DNA of 64,000 bases from Magnetospirillum sp. ME-1 (GCF_002105535.1 NZ_CP015848.1:3700926-3764925); one strand, 5' to 3'. Counted from the stretch's first letter, positions 35,482-45,416 are shown. Program-made: numbers and translations. Notes: generated by a model from the sequence alone, not told the origin.

Positions 35482-36384
35482 ATGAGCGACAAGGTCTTCG
35501 TGCGTCTGGAGCAGCGCGCCGTGCTGGAAGTGGGAGGCGAGGATCGCCGGACCTTCCTGCAGGGACTGGTTTCCAACGACATGAACAAGGTGGCCGGCGA
35601 CCGGGCCGTGTTCACCGCCCTGCTCACCCCCCAGGGCAAGTTCCTCTACGACCTGTTCGTGGTGGAACTGGGCGAGGTCTTCCTGATCGAGGCCGAGGCG
35701 GCGCGCATCGAGGAGCTGAGGAAGAAGCTCTCCATGTACAAGCTGCGCTCCAAGGTGAGCGTCGGCGCAGCCGCCAACATGGCGGTGTTCGCGCTGCTGG
35801 GCGAGGGCGCGGCAGCCGCTTTCGATCTCGGCTCCGAGGCCGGCGCGGCGACGGAATTCGCCGGCGGCACCGTCTTCGTCGATCCCCGTCTGGCCGAAGC
35901 CGGCCTGCGCGCCCTGCTGCCCGCCGATGGCGGGCCCCGCGTGCTGGAAGCCAACGACTTCAAGCCCGCGCCGTTCGAGGCGTGGGATCAGGCCCGCATC
36001 CGCCTCGGCCTGCCCGACGGGTCGCGCGACCTGGAGGTGGAAAAGGCCATCCTGCTGGAAAACGGCTTCGAGGAGCTGAACGGCGTCGATTTCAACAAGG
36101 GCTGCTACATGGGCCAGGAGCTGACGGCCCGGACCAAGTATCGCGGCCTGGTGAAGAAGCGCCTGATGCCGGTCAGCATCGACGGTCCCGTTCCCGCCCC
36201 CGGCACGCCGATCCTGCTGGGCGAGGTGGAAGCGGGTGAGATGCGCTCGGCCTCGGGCGCCAGCGGCCTCGCCCTGGTGCGGCTCGAGCAGTTCCGGGCC
36301 CAAGGGGGCGCCGGGCTGTCGGCGGGCGGAGCCACGCTGATCGCCGCCCGGCCCAAATGGGCGGTGTTCCCCGAAGGTGAGTGA
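35482..36384 (+). CDS. ygfZ: YgfZ/GcvT-family tetrahydrofolate-binding FeS protein
   Basis: A 300-residue protein. The diagnostic K-G-C-[YF]-x-G-Q-E motif is present as KGCYMGQE (about residue 212), carrying the redox-active Cys. It starts with MSDKVFVRLEQRAVLEVGG and DRRTFLQGLVSNDM, typical of YgfZ. These proteins use folate to help maintain or repair FeS enzymes such as MiaB. The ATG at 35482 has ggaaaggaag upstream. It is followed by a VOC-fold gene overlapping or abutting its stop, suggesting a two-gene operon. Confidence 0.88.
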   Translation: MSDKVFVRLEQRAVLEVGGEDRRTFLQGLVSNDMNKVAGDRAVFTALLTPQGKFLYDLFVVELGEVFLIEAEAARIEELRKKLSMYKLRSKVSVGAAANMAVFALLGEGAAAAFDLGSEAGAATEFAGGTVFVDPRLAEAGLRALLPADGGPRVLEANDFKPAPFEAWDQARIRLGLPDGSRDLEVEKAILLENGFEELNGVDFNKGCYMGQELTARTKYRGLVKKRLMPVSIDGPVPAPGTPILLGEVEAGEMRSASGASGLALVRLEQFRAQGGAGLSAGGATLIAARPKWAVFPEGE

Positions 36385-36388
36385 CGTC

Positions 36389-36775
36389 ATGGACGACGGG
36401 CTGGCCCGGCGGGTGACGCCGCTGACCGTGGTGGCGGATATGGCGGAGACGGTGGCCACCTACGTGGCTCTGGGCTTCGAGCCGGTGGAAAGCGGCGACG
36501 CGGGCTGTGTGGGCTTGCGCGCCGGTCCCACCTACCACGTGGTGGCGACCAAATCCTACATGGAGCGGCAGTTCAGCCCGCTGACCGTGGCGCTGCTGCT
36601 CGACCGCACCACGCCCTATGTCTACGTCTCGTCCCTGGACGAGGCCAAGGCGCGGCTGTCGCCCATGGCCGCCATCGTCGAGCAGGCGGCGCCGGGCGAC
36701 GGAATCCGCGAGGCGGTGGTCGAGACCGGCGGCCAATTGCTGGTCCTGGCCGAGAAGGTCCCGGCCGAGGCTTAG
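36389..36775 (+). CDS. VOC-fold (glyoxalase-like) protein
   Basis: A 128-residue protein whose N-terminal TVVADMAETVATYVALGFEPVESG has the start of a vicinal-oxygen-chelate module: a short strand and helix followed by GF-x-P. Only one module is present, so it may dimerise. The metal ligands (usually His/Glu) are not clearly conserved. It may not be enzymatic. A GTG at 36377 that overlaps the ygfZ stop is an alternative start; the ATG at 36389 has a better-spaced ribosome site. Its last four bases overlap the end of the convergent giant repeat gene (36772-36775). Confidence 0.65.
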   Translation: MDDGLARRVTPLTVVADMAETVATYVALGFEPVESGDAGCVGLRAGPTYHVVATKSYMERQFSPLTVALLLDRTTPYVYVSSLDEAKARLSPMAAIVEQAAPGDGIREAVVETGGQLLVLAEKVPAEA

Positions 36776-39700
36776 GCGACGGCCGATTCCAGGGCGGCGA
36801 TCTGCTCGGGCGTCATGCCGGCGATCTGGGTGGTGGTGAAGGCGTCCACCTGGGTGGCGGTCAGAGCCTCGATCTGAATCGGGGCCAGCGCCGCCACGTT
36901 GGTGGTGCTGAGATTGCCGACCTGGGTGGTGGTCAGGCCGCTCAGCTGGCCGGCCGACAGCGACGCCATCTCGGTGGTGCTGAGATTGCTGACCTGGGTG
37001 GGCGTCATGGCACGGATCTGGGTGGCCGACAGGCGGGCGAACTGGGTGTTGGTCAGCGCCTGCAGCTGGACGCCGGTGAGGTTGGTCACCTGAACCGTGG
37101 AAAGCGCCTGGATCTGGGTGTCGGTCAGCGCCTGCACCTGGGTGGTGGACAGGGCGCGGATCTGCATGCGGGTCAGCGAGCCCAACTGCTCGCTGTCCAT
37201 CTGGGCGATCTGCGAGGTGGACAGGCCGCCGATCTGGGTCGGCGTCAGCGCGGCGATCTGTTCCCCGGCCAGGGCGTAGAACTGGGTGGCGTCCAGGCTG
37301 GCCAGCTGCTCGGCGCTCAGCCCGACGATGCTGGTGGGCGACAGGGCGTTGACCTGGGACGGGGGCAGCGCTCCGATCTGGGTGGTGGACAGCGCCGACA
37401 GCTCGGTGACGGTCATGCCCCAGATGCCGTATTGCGACAGCGACGAAATCTGGGTGGTGGAGAGCGCCTGCACCTGTGTGGTGGACAGCGACGCGATGCC
37501 GCTGGCCGATATTCCGCCCAGCTGGGTGGTGGTCAGCGCATCGATTTCGGTGGCGGTCAGTCCGCCGACCTGGGTGGTGGTGAGAGCCCCCATCTGGGTG
37601 ACGGTCACCGCCTGCAGCTGGGTGGTGGACAGCGCCCCCAGCTGGGTTCCGGTCAGGCCGCCGATGCCGGTGGTCGACAGCGAGGCGATCTGGGTGGTCG
37701 ACAGGCCGCGCACCTGGGTGTTGGACAGCGAGCCGATGCCGGTGGCGGTCAGTCCCGCCAGCTGGGTGGCGGCCAGCGATCCCACCTGGGTGGTGTTGAG
37801 GCCGCTCAGCTGGGCCGAGGCCAGCGCCCCCATCTGGGGGCCGGTCAGGCCGCGCAGCTGGGTGGTGGACAGCGCGCCCATCTGGGCCGAGGTCAGCCCG
37901 GCGAGCGACGCGGTGGCCAGGGCCGCCATCTGGGTGGCGGCCAGCCCGCGGATCTGAGTGGACGACAATCCGGCCAGCTGGCTGGAAGCCAGGCCCGACA
38001 GGCCGGTGTTGGACAAGGCGGTCAGCGAGGTGGTGGACAGGCTGCCGATCTGGGTGGCCGACAGCGCCCGCACGCCGGCGGTGCCAAGGCCCGCCAGCTG
38101 GGTGGTGGACAGCCCGGCCAGGTCGGCGGTGGACAGCCCCTGGATCTGCGCGGTGCTTAAGCTCCCCATCTGGGCGGCGGACAGCCCGCGCAGCTGGGTC
38201 AGCGACAAGGCGTCCACCTGGGTGGCCGACAATGCGGCCAGGGCGGTGGTGTTGAGCGCCGCCATGTGGCTGACCGACAGGCCGCCCATCTGGGCGGTGG
38301 ACAGGCCGTGGATCTGGGTGGTGGCCAGCCCCGCCACGGCGGTGACGGTCAGGGCGGCGATCTGGGTGGGCGTCATGGCGCCGATCTGGGTCTCGTCCAG
38401 CTCGTCCACCTGCTCGGCCAGCAATCCCCGGATCTGGGTGATGGTGAGCGCCCCCACATCCTCGGTGGTGAGGTCGCCCACCGCGGTTTCGGACAACTGG
38501 CCGATCTGGGTGGCCGACAGGCCGCGCAGCTGGGTGACGGTCATGGCCTCGATCTGGCCGCCGGTGAGGCCGCCCACGCCGCCCACCGACAGGGCAGCGA
38601 TCTGGGTGGCGGTCAGCTGGCTCACCTGCGCCGTGGACAGCGCCGCGATCTGGGTGCTGCCCATGCCGGCCAACTGGGTGGTGGACAGCGCGGCGAAGGC
38701 GGTTCCCGACAGGCCCGCCACCTGGGTGGCGGTGAGGCCACCCATCTGCTGGGCGGTGAGCGACCGCAGCTGGGTGGCCGACAGCGCCGCCACCTGGGTG
38801 GAGCCCAGGCCGGACAGCGCCGTCTGGCTGAGGCCGGCCACCTGGGTGGTGGACAGGGCCGCCACCTGGGCGAGGCTGAGGCCGGCGGTCTGCTCGGCGG
38901 TCAGGCCGGCCAGCGTCGCCACCGGCAGGGCGCGCAGCTGGGTGACGGACAGCGCCGCCAGTTGGGCGGTGGACAGGGCCGCCGCCTGGGTGGCGCGCAG
39001 CCCGGCGATCTGGGTACTGGTCAGCGCGGCCATGGCGGTGGTGGAGAGCCCTCCCACCTGGGTGGAGCTCATGGCGGCCAGCTGGGTAGCGGACAGGGCG
39101 CCCAGCTGGGTGGTGGACAATTGCGCCAGGCCGGTGGTGGACAGGCCGGCGACGCTGGCCCCCGACAGCGCGCGGATCTGGGTGACCGACAGCACGCTCA
39201 TCTGGGCCGGACCCAGGGCGCCCAGCTGCGCCCCGCCCAGCCCGGCCGCCTGGGTGGCGGTCAGCGCCGACAGCCCGGTGGTGGACAATCCGGCGAACTG
39301 GGCCGAATCCAGGGCACCCAATTGCGCCGTGCCCAGGCTGCGCACCTGGGTGGCCGACAGCGCGCCCAGCTGGGTGGTGCTCATGCCGGCCATCTGCTCG
39401 GTGCCGAGGCCGGCGATCTGGGTGGTGGACAGCGCGGCCATCTGGGTGCCCGAAAGCCCGTCGATGCCCGATTCCGACAGCCCGGCCAGCTGGGAGGCGC
39501 TGAGCGAGCGCAACTGGGTGGAAGACAGGCTGGCCACCTGCGACGACGACAGGCCGTCGATGGCTCCGGCGGCGATGGCGGCGATCTGGGGGCCTCCCAG
39601 GGCGGTCAGCTGGGTGGTGGCCAGGGCGCCCAGCTGGGTCTCGCCCAGGCCGGCGATCTGGGTGGGGGTCATGGCCCGGATGCGGGTCTCGCTGAACACT

Positions 39701-42700
39701 CCCATCTGGGTGGGCGACAGACCGCCCACCGCCCCGGCCGACAGCGCCGCCATCTGGGTCGCCGTCATGCCCGACAGCGTGGTGGTGGACAGCGACGCCA
39801 CCTGGGTGGCGGTCAGGCCGCCCAGCTGGGTGACGGTCAGCGCCCCCAGATCGGTGGCCGACAGTCCGCTCACCTGATCTCCGGTCAGCGCACCCACCTG
39901 GGCCGCGCTCCAGGCCCGCAGCTGGGTGGGGGTGAGGGCTTCGATCTGGGTGGCCGACAGCCCGGCGATGCCCGAGGCGGACATGGCCGCCATCTGGGTG
40001 ACGGAGAAGGCGGACAGCTGATTGGTGCTGAGATTGGCCACGGTATCGGCGGCCAGTCCCTGCATCTGGGTGGTGGACAGGCCGGCCAGCTGGGTGTTGC
40101 TCAGCCCGGCGATCTGGCCGGCATTGAGCGCCGCCAGCTGGGTGGCGCCCAGGCCGCGCAGCTGGGTGTTGGTCAGGGCGGCCAGGGTGGCGGCACCCAG
40201 CCCGGCCACCTGGTCCTGGCTCAGCGCGGCGATCTGGGCCGCGCCGAACGCCTTGACCTGGGTGTCGCTGAGGCTGGCCATCTGGCTGTTGGTCAGCCCG
40301 GCCATGGCCCCGGCCGACAATGCGCCCAGCTGCGAGGTCGAGAAGGCCCCCACCTGGGTGGTGGACAGGGATTCCAGCTGGGTGGCGGTCAGGCCGCGCA
40401 GCTGGGTGGTGGACAGCACCGCCAGATCGGTGGACGTCATGCCGTCCAGCCCGTCCTCGGACAGGGCGGAAAGCTGGGTGGCCGACAGCACCCGCAGCTG
40501 GGTGGCGGTGAGCGATTCGATCTGGGCGGCGCCGAGGGCGGCCAGGGCAGAGGTGCCCAGCGCCGTCACCTGGGTGATGGACAGGGCCGCCAGCTGCCCG
40601 GTGGTCATGGCCTGGGCCTGGGCCTGGCTCAGCCCGCCGATCTGGGTGGCGGACAGCGCCCGGATGCGGGTCTCGCCCAGGGTGGACATCTGGGTCTCGG
40701 CGAGGCCGCTCATGGCCGTGGCCGACAGCGCCCCCAGCTGGGTGGCGGTCAGGCCGTCCAGGGTGGTGGTGGTCAGCGCCCCCATCTGGGACGCGGTCAG
40801 TCCCGACAGTTGGGTGACGGTCAGCACCCCCAGCTCGGCCGAGGTCAGGCTTTCCACCTGGGTAGGCGACAGCCATCCCACCTGGTCGGGCGACAGGGCG
40901 CGCATCTGGGTCGAGGACAGCCGGGCGACCTGGGTCTGGCTGAGGCCGCTCACCCCGGCGGCGGACAGCGCCCCCATCTGGGTGGAACTGAACTGGGTGA
41001 CGTCCAGATTGGCGATGGTGTCGCCGCCAAGGCTGCGCATCTGGGTGGTGGACAGCGCCGCCACCTGGGTCGTGGTGAGGGCGCCCAGCTGGCTCGCCGA
41101 CAGCCCGGCCAGCTGCGACGCGCCGAGGGCGCGGATCTGGGTGACGGACAGCGCCGCGATGGTCGAGGTGTCCAGGCCGCCGATCTGCTCCATGCCCAGC
41201 GCCGCGATCTGGGTGGTGGCGAGCGCCGCCAGCTGGGCCGGCGCCAGCCCGGCGATGCCGGTGGTGGACAGGCCGGCCATGGCGGTGACGCTGATGGCGG
41301 CCACCTGGGTGGAGGTGAGCGCCGCCAGCTGGGCCGAATCCAGGCTGGCCGTCTGGGTGGCGGTCAGGCCGCGGATCTGCGACGCCGACAGCGCGGCCAG
41401 CTCGTCGTAATCCAGCCCGTCCAGCCCGTCCTCGGACAGGGCGCCGATCTGGGTGGCCGACAGCGCACGCAGCTGGGTGGTGGACAGGGCGCCGATCAGG
41501 GCGCTGGACAGTCCCGACAGGGCGGTGTTGCTGATGCCGCCGACCTGGGTGGCCGACAGCTGGCCCAGCTGCGAGGCCCCCAGGGCGCCCAGCTGCGCCG
41601 CCCCCAGGCCGCCGATCTGGGTGGTGGACAGGGCCGACAGCTGGGTCTGGCTCAGTCCGCCGATCTGGGTGGTGGACAGGCTGGCCAACTGGGCGGCGGT
41701 CAGGCCGCGGATCTGGGTGACGGACAGCTCGCCGATCTCGGTGGAGTCCAGCTGCGAGAGCTGGGCGGCGGACAGCCCGGCCAATTGGGTGGGGGTCAGC
41801 GCGCCCAGCTGGGTGACGGTGAGGGCCGCCACCTGGGTCTCGGCCAGCCCGGCCAGCCCCGAGGTGGACAGGGCGGCGATGCTGGCGGCGTCCAGTCCTT
41901 CGATCTGGGTCTGGCTCAGCGCGCCGACCTGGGTCGCGGTCATGCCGCCGAACTGGGTGCGGGTCAGCGACGACAGTACGGTGGCCGACAGGCTGGAGAT
42001 CTGGTCGGGGCTGAAGCCGGCGATCTGGGTGGTGGACAGCACCCGGATCTGGGTCGCCGACATGGCGTCCATCTGGCTGTTGCTCAGGCCGGACACGCCG
42101 GCGCTGGACATGGACATCAGCTGGGTGAAGCTGAGCAGGCCGATCTGGGTGGTGGACAGTTCGGACAGGCTGGTGGCACCCAGGCCGCGAATCTGGGTGG
42201 CGGTCAGGGCCGCCATCTCGGTGGCGGTCAGGCTCTGCAGCTGCGTGCCGCTCATGGCGTTCAGCTGAGCGGTGGAGAGCGCGCGCAGCTGGGTGAAGGA
42301 CAGCTGCGCCACCTGATCGGGGGTCAGCGCCGCCACCTGGGAATTGGCCAGCCCGGCCACCTGGGTAATGCTCAGCGCCCCCATCTGGGTGGCCGACAGG
42401 ATGGCCACCTGGGCTTCGGTCAGGGCGCGAAGGGCGCCGACGCCCAGCGCCGCCACCTGCGACGATCCCAGCGCCGCCAGCTGGCTGTCGGACAGCTGGC
42501 CGATATTGGTGGCGGTCAGCCCCCGGACCTGGGTGACGGACAGCGCCGCCACGGCCGACGGCGACAAGGCGGCGATGGCGGTATCCGACAGGGCGGAAAT
42601 CTGGGTGGCGGTGAGCGCGCGGACCTGGGTCGCCGACATCTCGCCCAGCTGGGTCTGGCTCAGCCCGGCCAGCTGGGTCGGGCGCAATGCCGAAATCTGC

Positions 42701-45225
42701 GTCTGCGACAATCCGCCCAGCTGGGTGGTGTCCAACAGGCCGATCTGGGTGGCGGTGAGCCCGGTGATCTGGGTGGTGGACAGGCCGCCCAGCGCCGCCG
42801 GCGTCAGTCCCGGCAAGGCATCGGGCGACAGCGCCCCCAGCTGGGTCTCCGACAGGCCCTTCAACTGGGCCGATGACAGGTGGCTGACCTGATCGGCGTT
42901 CAGGCCCGCCAGGGCGAGGATGCCCAGACCGCCGATCTGGGTGGCCGACAGGCCGCCCAGCTGGGTTTCGCTCAGCATGCCCACCCGGTCCTGGGACAGG
43001 CCCAGAAGCCCGGTGGTGGACAGCGCGCCGATCTGGGTGGCGTCCAGCGAGTTGAACTGCTCGTCGCTCAAGCCCCGGATGTGCCCGGCGGTCAGCCCGC
43101 CCAGCTGGGTGGTGGTCAGGCGGTCCAGGGTGGTCTCGGTCAGGGCCGCCGCCTGTTCGACGCTCAGCCCCCCCATCTGCGCCGAGGACAGCGCCGCCAG
43201 CCGGGAATCGGTCAGGGTCTCGATGACCTCGACCGACAGGCCCCTGATCTGGGTGGCGGTCAGCGCGCCCATCTGGGTGGTGGACAATCCCGCCATCTGG
43301 GTGGGTGTGAACGCCGACAGCTGGCCCGGCGTCAGGCTGCGCACCTGGATCAGGCTGAACGCTCCCAGCTGGGCCGGGGCCATGGCGGCGATCTGCCCGT
43401 CGGACAGGTTGGCGATCTGGGTGGCGCTCAGTCCCGCCACCTGCGTGGTGCTCAACTGGCCGATCTGGGTCGGGCTCAGTCCGGCCAGCTGGGTGGAGAG
43501 CAATCCGCCCAGCTGGGTCTGGTTGAGCGCACCCAGCTGCTCGGCGCTCAGCTGCGCCACCTGGAATTCGTTGAGGCCGCGCAGCGCCGTGGTGGTGAGC
43601 GCGGCGATCTGGGCGGTGCCGAGCGCGGCCAGCTGGGTCTCGTCGAACTCGGTCAGGGCGCGTATGCCCAGGCCCTTGACCTGATACTGGTTCAGGCCGG
43701 CGATCTGCGTCGTGTCCAGGGCGTGAATCTGCTCGGCGCCCAGCATGCCGATCTGGGTGGCCGACAGGGCGGCGAACTGGGTCGCGGTCAGGGCGCGCAG
43801 CTGGGTCGCCCCCAGCCCCGCCATGGCGGTCAGCGCCAGGGCGGCGATCTGCGAGCCGCTCATGGCCTGGATCTGGTCCGGCGACAGATAGCCGATCTCG
43901 GTGGCGGTCAGCGCCTTGATCTGGGTGGCGTTGAAGGCCGCCAGCTGGGTGGGCGTCAGGGCCTCCACCTGCTCCTGGGTCAGCCCGCCGATATCGGTGG
44001 AGGTCAGCCCGCGCACCTGGGCGGCCGACAGCCCGCTGATCTCCATGGTGGAGAAGGTGGCGAACTGCGAGGTGGACAGCGCCCCAATCTGGCTGGCCGA
44101 CAGGCCGGCGATCTGGGTGGCGTCCAGGGATTCCACCGCCGTGGTGGACAGCGCCCGGATCTGGTTGGTGCTCAACACCGCCACCTGATCGGCGGACAGC
44201 CGGTCCACCTGGGTGGCGCCCAGCCCGGCCACGGCGCGGGTGGCCAGATAGGAAAGCTGGGTGGAGGTCAGCCCCGACAATTGCGCGTCGGTCAGCCCGC
44301 CCACCTGCTTGGCGGTCATGGCCCCCAGCTGGGTCGGGCTTAAGCCCGCCATCTGGGTCGGCGTCAGGGTGGCGATGGCGGTGGTGCTGAGGAACTGGAA
44401 CTGCGAGGCGGTGATGGCCGCCATCTGGGTGGCGGTCATGGCCGCGATCTGGGTCTCGGCCAGCCCCTGGATGCCGAAGGCGCTGAGCGCCGCCACCTGG
44501 TCGGCGCTCAAGGCGGCGATCTGGTCGGGGCCGAGGGCGCCCGACGCCGTCTGGGTCAGGCCGCGCAGCTGGATGGTGGACAGCGCCCCCACCTGGGTGG
44601 CGCTGAAGGCCGAGACCTGGGCGGAGGAAAGCGCCAGCATGCCGGTGATGGACAGGCCGCCCAGTTGGGCCGGGGTCAGCGAGGCCAGGGTCTCGCTGGC
44701 CAGTCCGCCTATCTGGGTGCCGGTCATGGCGGCGATCTGGCTGGCTCCCAGGCCGGTCATCTGGGTGGCGGTGAGCGCCCCGGCCTCGGTAATGGTCAGG
44801 CCGCGCACCTGGGTGGCCGACAGCACCGACAGCTGGCTGGGCGCCAGGGCGCGGAACTGGGTCACCGTCATCTCGCCCAGGTCGGTGGCGGTCAGTCCCT
44901 TGATCTGCAAGGCCGACAGCGACGAGATGACGTCGACTCCGAAGGCATCGAACTGGGCGTCGAGCAGCACCGACAATTGCTCGCCGCTGAACGCCACCTG
45001 GGAGGGGGACAGGCTGCCGATCTGGGTCTCGGTCAGCCCCGTCATCTGGGCGGTGCTGAGCGAGGCCAGCTGGGTGGCGCTGAATTCCTGGATCTGCTCG
45101 ACGGTGAAGGCGGCGACCTGGAACGAGCTGAGCTCGCGGATGTCCGACGCGGTCAGGTCCCGAATGGCCGCGCCGCTCAGCTGAGCGATCTGCGCCTCAT
45201 TCAATGACGATATGGACGAGACCAT
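36772..45225 (-). CDS. Giant octapeptide-repeat protein (2,817 residues)
   Basis: One uninterrupted frame encodes about 340-350 copies of an 8-residue unit, consensus L-[ST]-x-T-Q-[IVLM]-x-[AG], from close to the first residues (MVSSISSLNEAQIAQL) to the end (TPEQIAALESAVA). It has no signal peptide, membrane segment, Cys, RTX-like or other known domain, and very few Lys or aromatic residues. Each unit carries a helix-capping pattern: hydrophobic residue, Ser/Thr cap, Gln three residues later, then hydrophobic. This suggests a stack of short helical turns (inference). The ATG at 45225 has GGAGAAG upstream. It stands alone: downstream is a convergent gene, upstream a 190-bp gap and yciB. I do not recognise the family; a large scaffold, filament or surface protein are options. 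Confidence 0.85.
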   Translation of the reverse strand: MVSSISSLNEAQIAQLSGAAIRDLTASDIRELSSFQVAAFTVEQIQEFSATQLASLSTAQMTGLTETQIGSLSPSQVAFSGEQLSVLLDAQFDAFGVDVISSLSALQIKGLTATDLGEMTVTQFRALAPSQLSVLSATQVRGLTITEAGALTATQMTGLGASQIAAMTGTQIGGLASETLASLTPAQLGGLSITGMLALSSAQVSAFSATQVGALSTIQLRGLTQTASGALGPDQIAALSADQVAALSAFGIQGLAETQIAAMTATQMAAITASQFQFLSTTAIATLTPTQMAGLSPTQLGAMTAKQVGGLTDAQLSGLTSTQLSYLATRAVAGLGATQVDRLSADQVAVLSTNQIRALSTTAVESLDATQIAGLSASQIGALSTSQFATFSTMEISGLSAAQVRGLTSTDIGGLTQEQVEALTPTQLAAFNATQIKALTATEIGYLSPDQIQAMSGSQIAALALTAMAGLGATQLRALTATQFAALSATQIGMLGAEQIHALDTTQIAGLNQYQVKGLGIRALTEFDETQLAALGTAQIAALTTTALRGLNEFQVAQLSAEQLGALNQTQLGGLLSTQLAGLSPTQIGQLSTTQVAGLSATQIANLSDGQIAAMAPAQLGAFSLIQVRSLTPGQLSAFTPTQMAGLSTTQMGALTATQIRGLSVEVIETLTDSRLAALSSAQMGGLSVEQAAALTETTLDRLTTTQLGGLTAGHIRGLSDEQFNSLDATQIGALSTTGLLGLSQDRVGMLSETQLGGLSATQIGGLGILALAGLNADQVSHLSSAQLKGLSETQLGALSPDALPGLTPAALGGLSTTQITGLTATQIGLLDTTQLGGLSQTQISALRPTQLAGLSQTQLGEMSATQVRALTATQISALSDTAIAALSPSAVAALSVTQVRGLTATNIGQLSDSQLAALGSSQVAALGVGALRALTEAQVAILSATQMGALSITQVAGLANSQVAALTPDQVAQLSFTQLRALSTAQLNAMSGTQLQSLTATEMAALTATQIRGLGATSLSELSTTQIGLLSFTQLMSMSSAGVSGLSNSQMDAMSATQIRVLSTTQIAGFSPDQISSLSATVLSSLTRTQFGGMTATQVGALSQTQIEGLDAASIAALSTSGLAGLAETQVAALTVTQLGALTPTQLAGLSAAQLSQLDSTEIGELSVTQIRGLTAAQLASLSTTQIGGLSQTQLSALSTTQIGGLGAAQLGALGASQLGQLSATQVGGISNTALSGLSSALIGALSTTQLRALSATQIGALSEDGLDGLDYDELAALSASQIRGLTATQTASLDSAQLAALTSTQVAAISVTAMAGLSTTGIAGLAPAQLAALATTQIAALGMEQIGGLDTSTIAALSVTQIRALGASQLAGLSASQLGALTTTQVAALSTTQMRSLGGDTIANLDVTQFSSTQMGALSAAGVSGLSQTQVARLSSTQMRALSPDQVGWLSPTQVESLTSAELGVLTVTQLSGLTASQMGALTTTTLDGLTATQLGALSATAMSGLAETQMSTLGETRIRALSATQIGGLSQAQAQAMTTGQLAALSITQVTALGTSALAALGAAQIESLTATQLRVLSATQLSALSEDGLDGMTSTDLAVLSTTQLRGLTATQLESLSTTQVGAFSTSQLGALSAGAMAGLTNSQMASLSDTQVKAFGAAQIAALSQDQVAGLGAATLAALTNTQLRGLGATQLAALNAGQIAGLSNTQLAGLSTTQMQGLAADTVANLSTNQLSAFSVTQMAAMSASGIAGLSATQIEALTPTQLRAWSAAQVGALTGDQVSGLSATDLGALTVTQLGGLTATQVASLSTTTLSGMTATQMAALSAGAVGGLSPTQMGVFSETRIRAMTPTQIAGLGETQLGALATTQLTALGGPQIAAIAAGAIDGLSSSQVASLSSTQLRSLSASQLAGLSESGIDGLSGTQMAALSTTQIAGLGTEQMAGMSTTQLGALSATQVRSLGTAQLGALDSAQFAGLSTTGLSALTATQAAGLGGAQLGALGPAQMSVLSVTQIRALSGASVAGLSTTGLAQLSTTQLGALSATQLAAMSSTQVGGLSTTAMAALTSTQIAGLRATQAAALSTAQLAALSVTQLRALPVATLAGLTAEQTAGLSLAQVAALSTTQVAGLSQTALSGLGSTQVAALSATQLRSLTAQQMGGLTATQVAGLSGTAFAALSTTQLAGMGSTQIAALSTAQVSQLTATQIAALSVGGVGGLTGGQIEAMTVTQLRGLSATQIGQLSETAVGDLTTEDVGALTITQIRGLLAEQVDELDETQIGAMTPTQIAALTVTAVAGLATTQIHGLSTAQMGGLSVSHMAALNTTALAALSATQVDALSLTQLRGLSAAQMGSLSTAQIQGLSTADLAGLSTTQLAGLGTAGVRALSATQIGSLSTTSLTALSNTGLSGLASSQLAGLSSTQIRGLAATQMAALATASLAGLTSAQMGALSTTQLRGLTGPQMGALASAQLSGLNTTQVGSLAATQLAGLTATGIGSLSNTQVRGLSTTQIASLSTTGIGGLTGTQLGALSTTQLQAVTVTQMGALTTTQVGGLTATEIDALTTTQLGGISASGIASLSTTQVQALSTTQISSLSQYGIWGMTVTELSALSTTQIGALPPSQVNALSPTSIVGLSAEQLASLDATQFYALAGEQIAALTPTQIGGLSTSQIAQMDSEQLGSLTRMQIRALSTTQVQALTDTQIQALSTVQVTNLTGVQLQALTNTQFARLSATQIRAMTPTQVSNLSTTEMASLSAGQLSGLTTTQVGNLSTTNVAALAPIQIEALTATQVDAFTTTQIAGMTPEQIAALESAVA
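36790..45190. repeat. Tandem 24-bp coding repeat with roughly 1-kb superperiod
   Basis: The DNA repeats every 24 bp (ctgggtggtggacagc-like on the + strand), one unit per octapeptide. The units are diverged. A higher-order repeat is visible from marker units encoding LSEDGLDGL-like octads whose ends fall at about 37440, 38496, 39480, 40464 and 41439, giving spacings of 1056, 984, 984 and 975 bp (44, 41, 41 and about 40.6 units). Matching LGGDTIANL and LAADTVANL units also lie 975 bp apart (41011 and 40036). This points to growth by duplication of blocks of about 41 units. Confidence 0.85.
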
Positions 45226-45370
45226 GTGTGCTTCTCCGGCCGAACCCTAGCGGATCGCGGCGACGCCAGACCTGATTTCGCGTGGCAACGCAAAAAGCAT
45301 GCCGAGCCCTGCCCGTAATGGGATGCGGGCGTATTCCTATGTTTCTTATAAGGATGAACGGGAGTCGCGT

Positions 45371-45405
45371 CCCGGCAAATTTTGCCTGGTGCAGATTTTG
45401 CCGGG
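45371..45405. other. Hairpin between yciB and the giant gene
   Basis: Arms cccggcaaa (45371-45379) and tttgccggg (45397-45405) pair perfectly around a 17-nt loop. No T-tract follows on either strand. It lies just past the yciB stop and about 145 bp upstream of the giant gene start, so it may end yciB transcription or affect read-through into the giant gene. Confidence 0.45.
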
Positions 45406-45416
45406 CCGATCTTGCC

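Noticed and set aside
38266-42876. Very long open frames on the + strand and in other frames across the octapeptide gene
   Set aside because: A 24-bp repeat (multiple of three) without stops in one unit stays open in several frames; these frames lack ribosome sites and their Gly/Gln/Arg-rich content is that of GC-rich antisense.
36772-45225. CRISPR array or DNA-binding TAL-like repeats
   Set aside because: Repeats are 24 bp, contiguous and coding, with no spacers. LTPEQ-like octads resemble the start of TAL repeats, but the 33-35-residue unit and its variable pair are absent.
36772-45225. Ice-nucleation-type beta-solenoid
   Set aside because: Ice-nucleation proteins also use octads (AGYGSTxT), but they have alternating small residues, Gly and Tyr; here the hydrophobic spacing (positions 1 and 6) fits helix caps better.
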